Positions 1-6,870 of a DNA stretch of 34,254 nt are shown here, piece by piece; the stretch's first letter is position 1; the number at the start of each line of letters is the position of its first letter. The stretch is from Methanomassiliicoccales archaeon (GTDB lineage: Archaea; Thermoplasmatota; Thermoplasmata; Methanomassiliicoccales; UBA472). Position numbers and translations under genes: made by a program. Under the pieces are notes generated by a model that saw nothing but the letters and a program-made list of their open reading frames with translations, did not search any database and was not told the origin of the DNA. The stretch lies in NCBI GenBank assembly GCA_028682915.1, contig JAJRAN010000036.1, forward strand, positions 1 through 34,254, written 5' to 3'.

Positions 1-1086
1 CGGGCCTCTTCGCCTTCTGGGGGCGCTCCTCTTCCTCCTCTTCCTCTTCCTCCTCGTCTTCCATCCCCGACTTCTTAGATTTGGAATCCTTGGAGACCTT
101 CTTGGTGAGGATGCGCTCGTAAATGACCTTCATGTACATGGCGTCGTGCTCTAGCAACGGAGAGGATGAGATGATCGTGATATTGGGGTTCGCGTCCACC
201 ATGTACTCGGCCAAGGGCTCGAAGCGCAGATCCCCCTTCTTTATCGGGGTGACCCTCTTCTCGTTCCCAGCCTCGTGCTCCACGCCGGAAAAGTGCGTAT
301 AAAAGAGCCCGCCAACGTACTTCTTGGTCTTATCGAACAGCTCGGCGAAATCGCTCGGCTCCCTTAGGATGCCGTTCTCCCGAGCGTGATAATGGGCGAA
401 ATTTATCACTGGTACCGGGCCATCGATGTCATCGCAGAGGTCCAGTATCTCCGCCAAGGATCCCCATACCTCCAGCCTTCCGGAGAACTCCAAGCCGAGC
501 TTGGGCTTTATCTTGTTGTCCTTCCACCAATGGGCGATCTCATCGAGGTTGTGCTTGATGCTCTGGGTCGCGACCTTCTTCGAGGTCTTGCCATAAAGTC
601 CGATGTGGGTGACGACCAGAGCCCCGTTCATCTGATTGGTCATCATGCCAGCCCATCGGATGGAATCCATGGACTTCTTGGTCAGCTCGTTGTTGCTCAC
701 CAAGTCCATGTAATATGGGGTATGCATGCTGAGCTCGACGTCCAGCTCCCTGCCCATCTTGCCCAGCTCCTGCAACTCCTGATAGTTCTGGACCAGGCCA
801 GAAGCCAAGGTGATGAGGGAGTCCTCTTCCTTGATCGCCTCGGAGAGGTTGGTCACCACCACTTCCTTCTTGCCCTTGCGGCGGACCATGCCCACGACCA
901 TATCGCCCTCGATCTGAAGGGGGGTGCGGCCGACCTCTTCCTCGTCGGGGAATCGTTCGACGACGTTTACCCGTACCATCTGCACTTCCATGGCGTTGAG
1001 CCCGAGGTTGTGAACGTCCTCGATGCCGTCCTTCAGAGTGCGACCTTTACAAGAAAGAGGGATGCCAGCTGGCCCGAAGCGAATCA
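1..1086 (-). CDS. Endonuclease IV-like TIM-barrel protein (C-terminus beyond window)
   Basis: The 362 codons seen read as a xylose-isomerase-like TIM barrel of the AP endonuclease family 2 / sugar-phosphate isomerase type. Possible metal-site segments are MHTPYYMDL near residue 121, VTHIGLYG near 160, LGLEFSGR near 198, INFAHYHAR near 229 and THFSGVEHE near 264. These correspond in order to the His/Glu/Asp ligand segments of endonuclease IV, but the match is not exact, so DNA repair is inferred rather than shown. After the barrel comes a Lys/Ser-rich linker and an acidic run of about ten Glu, then a basic end that leaves the window at base 1. The start is the ATG at 1084-1086, preceded by an AGGTGA ribosome site four bases upstream. 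It is divergent from the ribosomal operon. A non-nuclease isomerase is the main alternative. Confidence 0.75.
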
Positions 1087-1127
1087 TCAAGTCACCTGAG
1101 CGGTAATCCCTAGTAATCCGGTACTTG

Positions 1128-1136
1128 TATATATAA
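1128..1136 (-). promoter_or_regulatory. TATA box for the endonuclease IV-like gene
   Basis: TATATATAA lies about 45 bases upstream of the minus-strand ATG at 1086. An archaeal spacing of about 25 bases puts the transcript start near 1106 and leaves a short leader containing the AGGTGA site. The box is nearly symmetric, so direction is inferred from the gene it serves. Confidence 0.5.
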
Positions 1137-1209
1137 TGCCTTACCGCTATGCCTGGCTAACGATTCTCATATATCAGTTTCGCCTCACCACGGCCAGCTG
1201 CTTTGCTAG

Positions 1210-1264
1210 TATATAAATCCCGGATGGTCCAGGATGGCTGTCTTTCTAGGAAACCTTTATTAAA
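1210..1264 (+). promoter_or_regulatory. Two candidate TATA boxes of the ribosomal protein operon
   Basis: TATATAAAT at 1210-1218 and TTTATTAAA at 1256-1264 both resemble archaeal TATA boxes. They predict starts near 1240 and 1288, with leaders of about 70 and 24 bases before the L18e ATG at 1312. Sequence alone does not tell which is used. The rest of the 225-base divergent gap shows no gene. Confidence 0.45.
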
Positions 1265-1266
1265 GA

Positions 1267-1281
1267 GGTCTCTATTAGACC
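1267..1281 (+). promoter_or_regulatory. Small hairpin in the ribosomal operon leader
   Basis: GGTCT, a five-base loop and AGACC form a perfect five-base-pair stem 30 bases before the L18e ATG. If transcription starts at the upstream TATA box, the hairpin is in the mRNA leader and could bind a regulator. If it starts at the downstream box, the hairpin is mostly untranscribed. A stem this short can occur by chance. Confidence 0.25.
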
Positions 1282-1311
1282 GCCTTACCCAATGTCGGGA
1301 GAGTCAGAACC

Positions 1312-1674
1312 ATGAAGACCGGGAACAAGACGGACCCGAACCTGGTCGCCCTGATCGATACGCTCAAGGCGGCCTCAAGGGAGAAGGGTGCCGGCGTCTG
1401 GCGAGACATTGCTCAGAGATTCGAGAGGTCCAGCAAGAACTGGGCTGAAGTGAATCTGAGCAGGCTCGAGCGTTACGCTAACGAAGGCGACATCATAGTG
1501 GTGCCAGGGAAGGTGCTGGGGGCCGGGAGCATCAACAAGAAGCTCACCGTAGCCGCCTACAAGTTCTCCGACTCCGCAGCCAAGAAGATCGAGGAAGCGG
1601 GCGGCAGGAAGCTGACCATTCCGGAGCTGATACGGGAGAGCCCGAGCGGCCGTGACGTAAGGATCATGGGGTGA
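1312..1674 (+). CDS. rpl18e: 50S ribosomal protein L18e
   Basis: The 120-residue product is a full-length archaeal L18e (eL18, related to bacterial L15), a large-subunit protein. It begins MKTGNKTDPNLVALIDTLK and contains the family segments NLSRLERYA, VPGKVLGAGSI and VAAYKFSDSA. The ATG at 1312 follows a GGGAGAG ribosome site about ten bases upstream. It is the first gene of the conserved archaeal order L18e-L13-S9-RpoN. Its TGA overlaps the ribosome-binding region of the L13 gene, so translation is probably coupled. Nothing is odd about it. Confidence 0.95.
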   Translation: MKTGNKTDPNLVALIDTLKAASREKGAGVWRDIAQRFERSSKNWAEVNLSRLERYANEGDIIVVPGKVLGAGSINKKLTVAAYKFSDSAAKKIEEAGGRKLTIPELIRESPSGRDVRIMG

Positions 1675-1679
1675 ACTTC

Positions 1680-2099
1680 ATGACCACAGTCATCGATGCC
1701 GATGGGAACGTGCTGGGCCGGCTGTGCACCAGCGTCGCCAAGAAGATACTTAATGGTGAGGAGGTCGTGGTGGTGAACGCGGAGAAGGCGATCGTCACTG
1801 GAAACAAGGAGGACATCCTCGCCCAATACAAGCAGAAGAAGGACCGCGGCAAGGTCATCCATGGGCCTTTCTACCCCCGAAGGGCGGACCTGATCCTTAA
1901 GAGGACGGTCCGAGGCATGCTGCCCTGGGACAAGCCGAAGGGGCGCGACGCCTACCGCCTGTTGAAGGTGTACGTGGGCGTGCCCAAGGAGTTCGATGCC
2001 GCGGAGAAGGTCAAGTTGATGGGTGCCACGAACCTTAGCCGTGACCGCTACGTCACGCTGAGTGAGGTCTCTGAGCACCTCGGTTCGAAGGTGAGGTGA
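1680..2099 (+). CDS. rpl13: 50S ribosomal protein L13
   Basis: Archaeal L13 (uL13), 139 residues from the chosen start [17 protein letters not shown]. The segments [12 protein letters not shown] and [22 protein letters not shown] are typical of the family. An in-frame GTG at 1671 would add three residues, but GGGGTGA at 1668-1674 is placed as the ribosome site for the ATG at 1680 and overlaps the L18e stop codon, so the ATG is preferred. It is the second gene of the operon, and its own stop lies inside the ribosome site of S9. Confidence 0.95.
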   Translation: MTTVIDADGNVLGRLCTSVAKKILNGEEVVVVNAEKAIVTGNKEDILAQYKQKKDRGKVIHGPFYPRRADLILKRTVRGMLPWDKPKGRDAYRLLKVYVGVPKEFDAAEKVKLMGATNLSRDRYVTLSEVSEHLGSKVR

Positions 2100-2104
2100 G
2101 GCTG

Positions 2105-2506
2105 ATGGCAGAGGTTGCAAACACCAGCGGAAAGAGGAAGACGGCCGTGGCCAGGGCGTCCGTGAAAGAGGGAACGGGCAAGGTCCGCATCAACTCCAAG
2201 CCCGTGGAGATCTGGACCCCTGAGCTGGCCAAGCTCAAGATAATGGAGCCACTCATGCTCGCACCCGAACGTGCGGCCAAGGTGGACATCGACGTCTCCG
2301 TCCAAGGGGGCGGCGTGATCGGACAGGCCGAAGCGGCCAGGACGGCCATCGCCAAGGGATTGGTCGAGTATTTCCAGGATGAGGAACTGGAGCGGACCTT
2401 CAAGTCCCAGGACAGGACGCTCATGGTCTCCGACGCCCGCAGGAAGCTCCCCAAGAAGCCTCTCGGCCGTGGTGCCAGAAAGAAGCGGCAGAAGTCGTAC
2501 AGGTGA
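2105..2506 (+). CDS. rps9: 30S ribosomal protein S9
   Basis: Archaeal S9 (uS9), 133 residues, with the N-terminal segment [16 protein letters not shown] and the conserved basic C-terminus ending KKRQKSYR that reaches the decoding centre. A GTG at 2096 is in frame, but GAGGTGAG at 2093-2100 sits four bases before the ATG at 2105, so the ATG is the likely start. The L13 stop codon is within that ribosome site. It is the third gene of the operon, followed by rpoN after four bases. Confidence 0.95.
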   Translation: MAEVANTSGKRKTAVARASVKEGTGKVRINSKPVEIWTPELAKLKIMEPLMLAPERAAKVDIDVSVQGGGVIGQAEAARTAIAKGLVEYFQDEELERTFKSQDRTLMVSDARRKLPKKPLGRGARKKRQKSYR

Positions 2507-2510
2507 GAAT

Positions 2511-2702
2511 ATGATCATACCGGTTCGATGCTTCACGTGCGGGAAAGTGATTGGCTCCTCATACCAGACCTTCGTCAAGAGGGTGCAGATGGGCGAGGAC
2601 CCACAGCAGGTGCTGGACGATCTCGGCCTCACGAGGTACTGCTGCCGGCGTATGATCGTCTCGCACTCCGACCTGGTGGACGAGATCATCCCCCTGGGTT
2701 GA
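2511..2702 (+). CDS. rpoN: DNA-directed RNA polymerase subunit N
   Basis: RpoN, the archaeal equivalent of eukaryotic Rpb10, 63 residues. The zinc-binding cysteines are C7 and C10 (RCFTCGK) and the adjacent pair C44-C45 (RYCCRRM), as usual for the family, and the length is normal. The ATG at 2511 follows AGGTGA at 2501-2506, which includes the S9 stop codon. It is the last protein gene of the operon, and the tRNA-Pro gene begins 31 bases later. Confidence 0.95.
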   Translation: MIIPVRCFTCGKVIGSSYQTFVKRVQMGEDPQQVLDDLGLTRYCCRRMIVSHSDLVDEIIPLG

Positions 2703-2733
2703 AACCTCTTACAACCCCAATCTTTTAACAACT

Positions 2734-2809
2734 GGGTCTGTGGGGTAGCTTGGTATCCTTCCAGCTTGGGGTGCTGGTGACTCCGGTTCAAATCCGGACA
2801 GACCCACCA
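2734..2809 (+). tRNA. tRNA-Pro (anticodon GGG), CCA encoded
   Basis: The acceptor arms GGGTCTG (2734-2740) and CAGACCC (2799-2805) pair perfectly. The anticodon stem CCAGC/GCTGG encloses the loop TTGGGGT, giving anticodon GGG for proline codons CCC and CCU. The T arm is TCCGG-TTCAAAT-CCGGA, and the D arm matches archaeal tRNA-Pro. Discriminator A and an encoded CCA follow at 2806-2809. No intron is seen. It may be read with the ribosomal operon or from a weak AT-rich site at 2721-2731. A lower-GC accessory block begins directly after it. Confidence 0.95.
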
Positions 2810-2814
2810 TATCA

Positions 2815-2821
2815 TTTTTTT
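2815..2821 (+). terminator. Poly-T terminator after tRNA-Pro
   Basis: A run of seven T begins six bases after the encoded CCA. Archaeal RNA polymerase stops on such tracts without needing a hairpin, so this probably ends the ribosomal/tRNA transcript. Confidence 0.55.
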
Positions 2822-2920
2822 GAACGGCTGAATCTTGTTTGATGGTAGAGCCTGATTTTAAAAAAGTTGGGGTACAACATCTTCGATGGATCTATGCCCT
2901 CTTTCTCTTACCAATGATAG

Positions 2921-2929
2921 TTTTTATAT
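2921..2929 (+). promoter_or_regulatory. TATA box for the M6-like metalloprotease
   Basis: TTTTTATAT predicts a transcript start near 2950, 14 bases before the ATG at 2964. This box lies inside the reading frame if the more upstream ATG at 2886 were used, which argues for the shorter protein. Confidence 0.5.
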
Positions 2930-2963
2930 CCGAACGGTCAAGTACTATTTTGGGGAAGCAGGA

Positions 2964-5798
2964 ATGAGCAATAAGGTGAAGGTCAGTCCTCAGCCAATTG
3001 ATGAAGTAGGTTCTAAGGTACCCATATCAAGACGCTCTGATAGAGTAAGAATCAATCTACCTGACGAAATGGTTGCTGGGTCGCATATAAAGATAGCTCT
3101 TTATAATTCGGGCAACAGCAGGATCTCTCCCAGCGATTTCACTCTTAAATTCGTCGGAGATGCAGGTGGCTGTGAGATATCCAAGGCTTTAGAAACGACA
3201 AAAAAAGGCAAGGAGCTCATCATCCTACTCATCGCCGGTTCTGTACCTGGAGAGAGAATACTCCAAGTAACCTTGAAGCGAGCCCCTAGTAGACCTTTTA
3301 AATTCACATTCAAGGTGATCCGCCACAGGTCCAACTCACCTGAGGGGGCGGGTTTCAACGTTCAAGGTTTGGATCCGGCCCACCGGCCAAAGATCCCCTC
3401 ATTCGCAGGCATTAGCCCCCAGTCTGAAGGCTACCCAGGAGGAGGGGGAGCTCAGAATGTACTGAATTTTGGTATAATCAGGATCGGTTGGGATTATGGG
3501 GGCTACTCCCATCCTTTCGAATCCGACAAGGACTGGACTGCTCTGTTCGGAGGAGTAGGAGGGACGGGAAGTGGGGGTAGGAACGTCAAAACCTACTACG
3601 AAGAGATGCAGAACTCCTTCACCATACAATGCCAAGAGATCGGAACGTACCAAATGGAAGTGAACTGGAACGATTGCTTCTGGCTCGGGGCAAGTTATCA
3701 CTGGTTCCCGAACGAAAATCTCCTGGATCACATCTTCGATATGGCCAAAGGCGACATCGAGACATTGGGAGAAGAGTTCGTCAAGAGTCTGCACGGCCTC
3801 TTCATCGTGGTCATGCCTAGCCCGCACAATCAGGCGGTTTGGCCATGCTGCTTCGGGCCAAGGAACGTAAAAGTCGCTTATTCTGAAGGTTCCCCAGAGA
3901 TTTCGAAATATATCTATGGCATCTTCGTTTCAGAGGATATCGACGAGCCTGGAACCGCGACCTACGTACCTGATTATGACCTGGTCGAGAGAGCCGCACA
4001 TGAAATCGGCCATACGTTGGGCATGCAGGACCTTCGGATGACCACGTCCCCAGGGGGCGGATCAGCGCCTTTGAACCCGATCAACGATTGGGACCTTATG
4101 TGCGATGAGAAGTTGCTCCCCCAGATTGCCTTGGCGAATCGAGTCCATCATTCTTTAATTCCTGACACCCGGCTCTACGGGCACTCTATCTACCATCCCA
4201 ATCAGGGCGTTGTCCAATCATCTGGTCAGGGATCGAACCGTCCTGTCGCAAGCTACCGAGGTAAGCGCGGCCTAACATTCGTTCCAGAAGGAGATGTTCA
4301 AGCCTCGGAGGCTAGCCTAGAACCTCTGGAGACGGTAGCGAGCGTCGGCCCTAGCGGGTTAGAGATAGTCATCACGGAAGGATGGAGCCTTTTCTTCGAG
4401 TTTAGGAAAAGGCAGAGCGGCCAAATCAGTGACCAACATCTTGATAGAATCGCTCATGTCCAATCCAGCGCAGAGCAGGCCCTCATAGGCATGCAGAGCA
4501 AGCTTTGGGGCAAATTTGCACCATACAGGCAGGTCGAAATGTTACCGCATTTCCATGATGGTCTGCCTTTCTTCACGTCAATTAATCTCAACGAATCGTT
4601 TGAGGACATCGTGGTCAAGACCCTTGAGACCAGTCCAGTTGGAGATATTCAATCGGAGAGGAAGTTGGGATTGAGCGTTAAGTTCGTGGGCATCGAGAAT
4701 GGTTGCGCAAAAGTCGCCATACGAACCGTCCAACCACCAGAAAAGAAGGTCGATCCCTGCATCCATCCATGGAAGGGCTACGATGAATGGATTAGCCCGG
4801 ACATCAGGGTAGAGAACGATCCTGGCACTGACAACATAGTCCCAGGCCTCATGAACACCATCAAGCTGACGGTCTGGAACGCTGGCAATGACATATTGAG
4901 TGGCATAAGCGTCGACCTTTTCGCGATGGACATGGCGCTGGGCCACCCATGGGACATCTGGGACACCACGCCCATAGGCACCGTGAGAATGGGAGCGGGG
5001 GATCCACCGATAGCTCCGGGCGGGTCCCAGGAATTCTCGTTCGACTATCTCGCCCCAGAAAAGAATGAAGTCTCCGATGATGAGGAACGGAGCGATATCA
5101 AGTGCGGGACCATCATCGCCGCAAAGATCAGGGAGCTGAGCGGCGAGATCACTCGGGAAAATAATTTCGCACAATCACGTTTCATCTCCCTGACCGCGAT
5201 TAAGGAGTCGCTTGAGGAGTACTCCCGCGAGGTCACTGGGTTCGAGGTCACCAATCCTTACGATAGACCTGTGCAGATCTTCATCACCGCCAGACAGACA
5301 AGCCCGAACTACCGGATCCTGTTGGACAAGTCATGGCTCCGTCTTGGGCCTAATGAAACCAAGACCTTCGTAGCGCACTTCGAGTACAGACCTCAAGGAA
5401 GAGCGGTGAGCACCAGCGATGATGTGAATTGGGTCACAATCGAGTCCTTTGTCAGGGACCCTCTCGATGCCGATGGGCATCTTAAGCCTCTGTCTGGAAT
5501 CAATGTCAAGGTCTCCAATGCAATTTCGACTTCCATGAGGTTGAGCATTAACCGGACGACGCTCAGAGCGGAGGTCAAGGACTACAAGGGTAAATTGTTG
5601 AAGTCAGGGAAATTGATATTTTTGGTGGGCAGAGGCAAACCGCTTGATTCGAAGAAAATGAGATTCGAGGTCAATGTCAAGGAGAGAATAGGTGAGAATA
5701 TCGAGATCGAGCTTCCGAGAGGTTGGCAAAATATCAAGGCTTATTTCATTCCTCCTGCTGGATACGCAAGATGTGAATCCACCTTGGCTCACAAATAG
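2964..5798 (+). CDS. M6-like zinc metalloprotease, large multidomain protein
   Basis: A 944-residue protein centred on HEIGHTLGMQD at residues 346-356, which matches the zinc-binding HExxHxxGxxD pattern of immune-inhibitor-A-like (M6) peptidases. Upstream, NVKTYYEEMQNSF resembles the M6 'SVxDYYxE' segment, and downstream NDWDLMCDE resembles the M6 'WDLM' segment. About 110 N-terminal residues look like an immunoglobulin-like beta domain. Residues about 605-700 look like a CARDB adhesion-type domain, followed by further beta-rich sequence. No signal peptide or membrane segment is visible at MSNKVKVSPQP, which is unusual for M6 enzymes, normally secreted. The start is the ATG at 2964; one at 2886 would precede the TATA box. 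The 5' part is more AT-rich than neighbouring genes. Protease function is inferred from motifs; substrate unknown. Confidence 0.75.
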   Translation: MSNKVKVSPQPIDEVGSKVPISRRSDRVRINLPDEMVAGSHIKIALYNSGNSRISPSDFTLKFVGDAGGCEISKALETTKKGKELIILLIAGSVPGERILQVTLKRAPSRPFKFTFKVIRHRSNSPEGAGFNVQGLDPAHRPKIPSFAGISPQSEGYPGGGGAQNVLNFGIIRIGWDYGGYSHPFESDKDWTALFGGVGGTGSGGRNVKTYYEEMQNSFTIQCQEIGTYQMEVNWNDCFWLGASYHWFPNENLLDHIFDMAKGDIETLGEEFVKSLHGLFIVVMPSPHNQAVWPCCFGPRNVKVAYSEGSPEISKYIYGIFVSEDIDEPGTATYVPDYDLVERAAHEIGHTLGMQDLRMTTSPGGGSAPLNPINDWDLMCDEKLLPQIALANRVHHSLIPDTRLYGHSIYHPNQGVVQSSGQGSNRPVASYRGKRGLTFVPEGDVQASEASLEPLETVASVGPSGLEIVITEGWSLFFEFRKRQSGQISDQHLDRIAHVQSSAEQALIGMQSKLWGKFAPYRQVEMLPHFHDGLPFFTSINLNESFEDIVVKTLETSPVGDIQSERKLGLSVKFVGIENGCAKVAIRTVQPPEKKVDPCIHPWKGYDEWISPDIRVENDPGTDNIVPGLMNTIKLTVWNAGNDILSGISVDLFAMDMALGHPWDIWDTTPIGTVRMGAGDPPIAPGGSQEFSFDYLAPEKNEVSDDEERSDIKCGTIIAAKIRELSGEITRENNFAQSRFISLTAIKESLEEYSREVTGFEVTNPYDRPVQIFITARQTSPNYRILLDKSWLRLGPNETKTFVAHFEYRPQGRAVSTSDDVNWVTIESFVRDPLDADGHLKPLSGINVKVSNAISTSMRLSINRTTLRAEVKDYKGKLLKSGKLIFLVGRGKPLDSKKMRFEVNVKERIGENIEIELPRGWQNIKAYFIPPAGYARCESTLAHK

Positions 5799-5855
5799 AT
5801 AAAGAACGTCGGAAGGGGTTTGGCAGGCGTTGGCGACTTATTGTTATGCCCTACC

Positions 5856-6680
5856 CTACGGAAGGAGCATGCCTCCACCAGGATATAGACCACCGCCACC
5901 TGGATAAAGGCCTCCACCACCTGGATAGAGCCCACCTCCTCCAGGATAGAGCCCGCCACCACCTGGATATAATCCGCCCCCGCCTTGATTCACTGTACCA
6001 GTACCTGGATATAGACCACCGCCACCAGAGGACGGTCCGCCTGCTTCAAGAGCCGTGGACAAAGCGGCGACTATGGAGTCCCAGACCATTCTGGCCTCCG
6101 ATGGATCAATATCCACCCTGATGAAAAGTCTCGTGTACTTGTCCCAGGTGTTCAGATATAGCTCCTCGAGATTCCTAGGCCTGGTAAAGCTAGATGCGCG
6201 GAAGGCATTCGCAACGACGAATTTCTTGATCACCTCATCGTTCAGGGTCTTGAAACCTGACCAATCGGTCTGCAACGGATTCTTGTCTAAAACCCATTTC
6301 CCAACCAAGCGGAGTGAATTCAGGAGGAGCTGATCCTTGTAGCGCTCAATCCTCAGTTCCTTGACCGTTTCCTCCATTGCTCCGACACACTGCAGCACCG
6401 AGGTATGTACCTTGATGGCTTCCTTCATCTGCGCCTTGAGCTTGTCGAGGTCTTCGCAATTATCAATCTGGCTTTCGTCGAATAGGGATGCGCTCGATTG
6501 GCGCTCCGCTCCTACCCTATCGATAAGGTCCTGAATGCGATCCAGCTTTGGGAGGATTGCCAATTCGACAAGTTTGTTGATCGGATTGACCCCGAGAAGT
6601 TGGTTCGGGTCTGTGATCTTATAGCTGTCAAGCAACTCTCTGCCATTCATTGGCAAGAATGGTACTTCATCTAGCCCCAT
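5856..6680 (-). CDS. Unrecognised helical protein with GGGGLYP repeat tail
   Basis: The family is not recognised. From the ATG at 6680 the product has 274 residues. About 215 residues are mostly helical, soluble and charged (for example LPKLDRIQDLIDRVGAE and EETVKELRIERYKDQ), with no signal peptide or membrane segment. The last 56 residues are eight heptads based on GGGGLYP. An ATG at 6695 adds five residues but has no ribosome site, whereas GGAGGGG lies eight bases before the ATG at 6680. The gene converges on the M6-like protease (57-base gap) and diverges from the STAND ATPase, with which it may share a TATA element. A scaffold, surface or assembly role is possible but not shown. Confidence 0.7.
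   Translation of the reverse strand: MGLDEVPFLPMNGRELLDSYKITDPNQLLGVNPINKLVELAILPKLDRIQDLIDRVGAERQSSASLFDESQIDNCEDLDKLKAQMKEAIKVHTSVLQCVGAMEETVKELRIERYKDQLLLNSLRLVGKWVLDKNPLQTDWSGFKTLNDEVIKKFVVANAFRASSFTRPRNLEELYLNTWDKYTRLFIRVDIDPSEARMVWDSIVAALSTALEAGGPSSGGGGLYPGTGTVNQGGGGLYPGGGGLYPGGGGLYPGGGGLYPGGGGLYPGGGMLLP
5859..6026 (-). repeat. Eight tandem 21-base units encoding GGGGLYP heptads
   Basis: Read on the minus strand, the order is GGGGLYP (6026-6006), a degenerate GTGTVNQ (6005-5985), five GGGGLYP units (5984-5880) and a terminal GGGMLLP (5879-5859) just before the stop codon. The units are contiguous and in frame. Copies differ mostly at third codon positions, for example TAT/TAT/TTA-type variation in the complementary bases and varied glycine codons, so the amino-acid pattern appears to be kept while the DNA drifts. 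Confidence 0.9.
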
Positions 6681-6747
6681 TATCTTCCCCTCCATTAGAT
6701 TTCAACGAAGAGCAGCCCCCTTCGCCATTTGTACATGGGATTCCGGG

Positions 6748-6755
6748 TTTATATG
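6748..6755. promoter_or_regulatory. Possible shared TATA element between divergent genes
   Basis: TTTATATG reads as CATATAAA on the other strand, and both are acceptable archaeal TATA boxes. Leftward it predicts a start near 6725 and a leader of about 45 bases to the repeat-tail gene. Rightward it predicts a start near 6780, about 90 bases before the STAND ATPase. The leftward assignment is stronger. Confidence 0.4.
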
Positions 6756-6870
6756 TATCTTTTCCCAGCGGAGGGGGCACATTGGACCAGCGCATCCAAC
6801 GGACCCAGCAATAACAGAAAAGGATATTAGCATCGCATCGCCTGATAAGGCAGGGGAAGGAGAAACTAGT

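Noticed and set aside
386-1099. A 237-codon open frame on the plus strand
   Set aside because: It is antisense to the endonuclease IV-like gene, whose minus-strand translation carries clear TIM-barrel segments.
2048-2815. A 255-codon open frame on the minus strand
   Set aside because: It runs antisense through S9, RpoN and the tRNA-Pro gene.
5859-6026. CRISPR-like or satellite array
   Set aside because: The 21-base units have no spacers, stay in frame and encode a heptad peptide, so this is a coding repeat.
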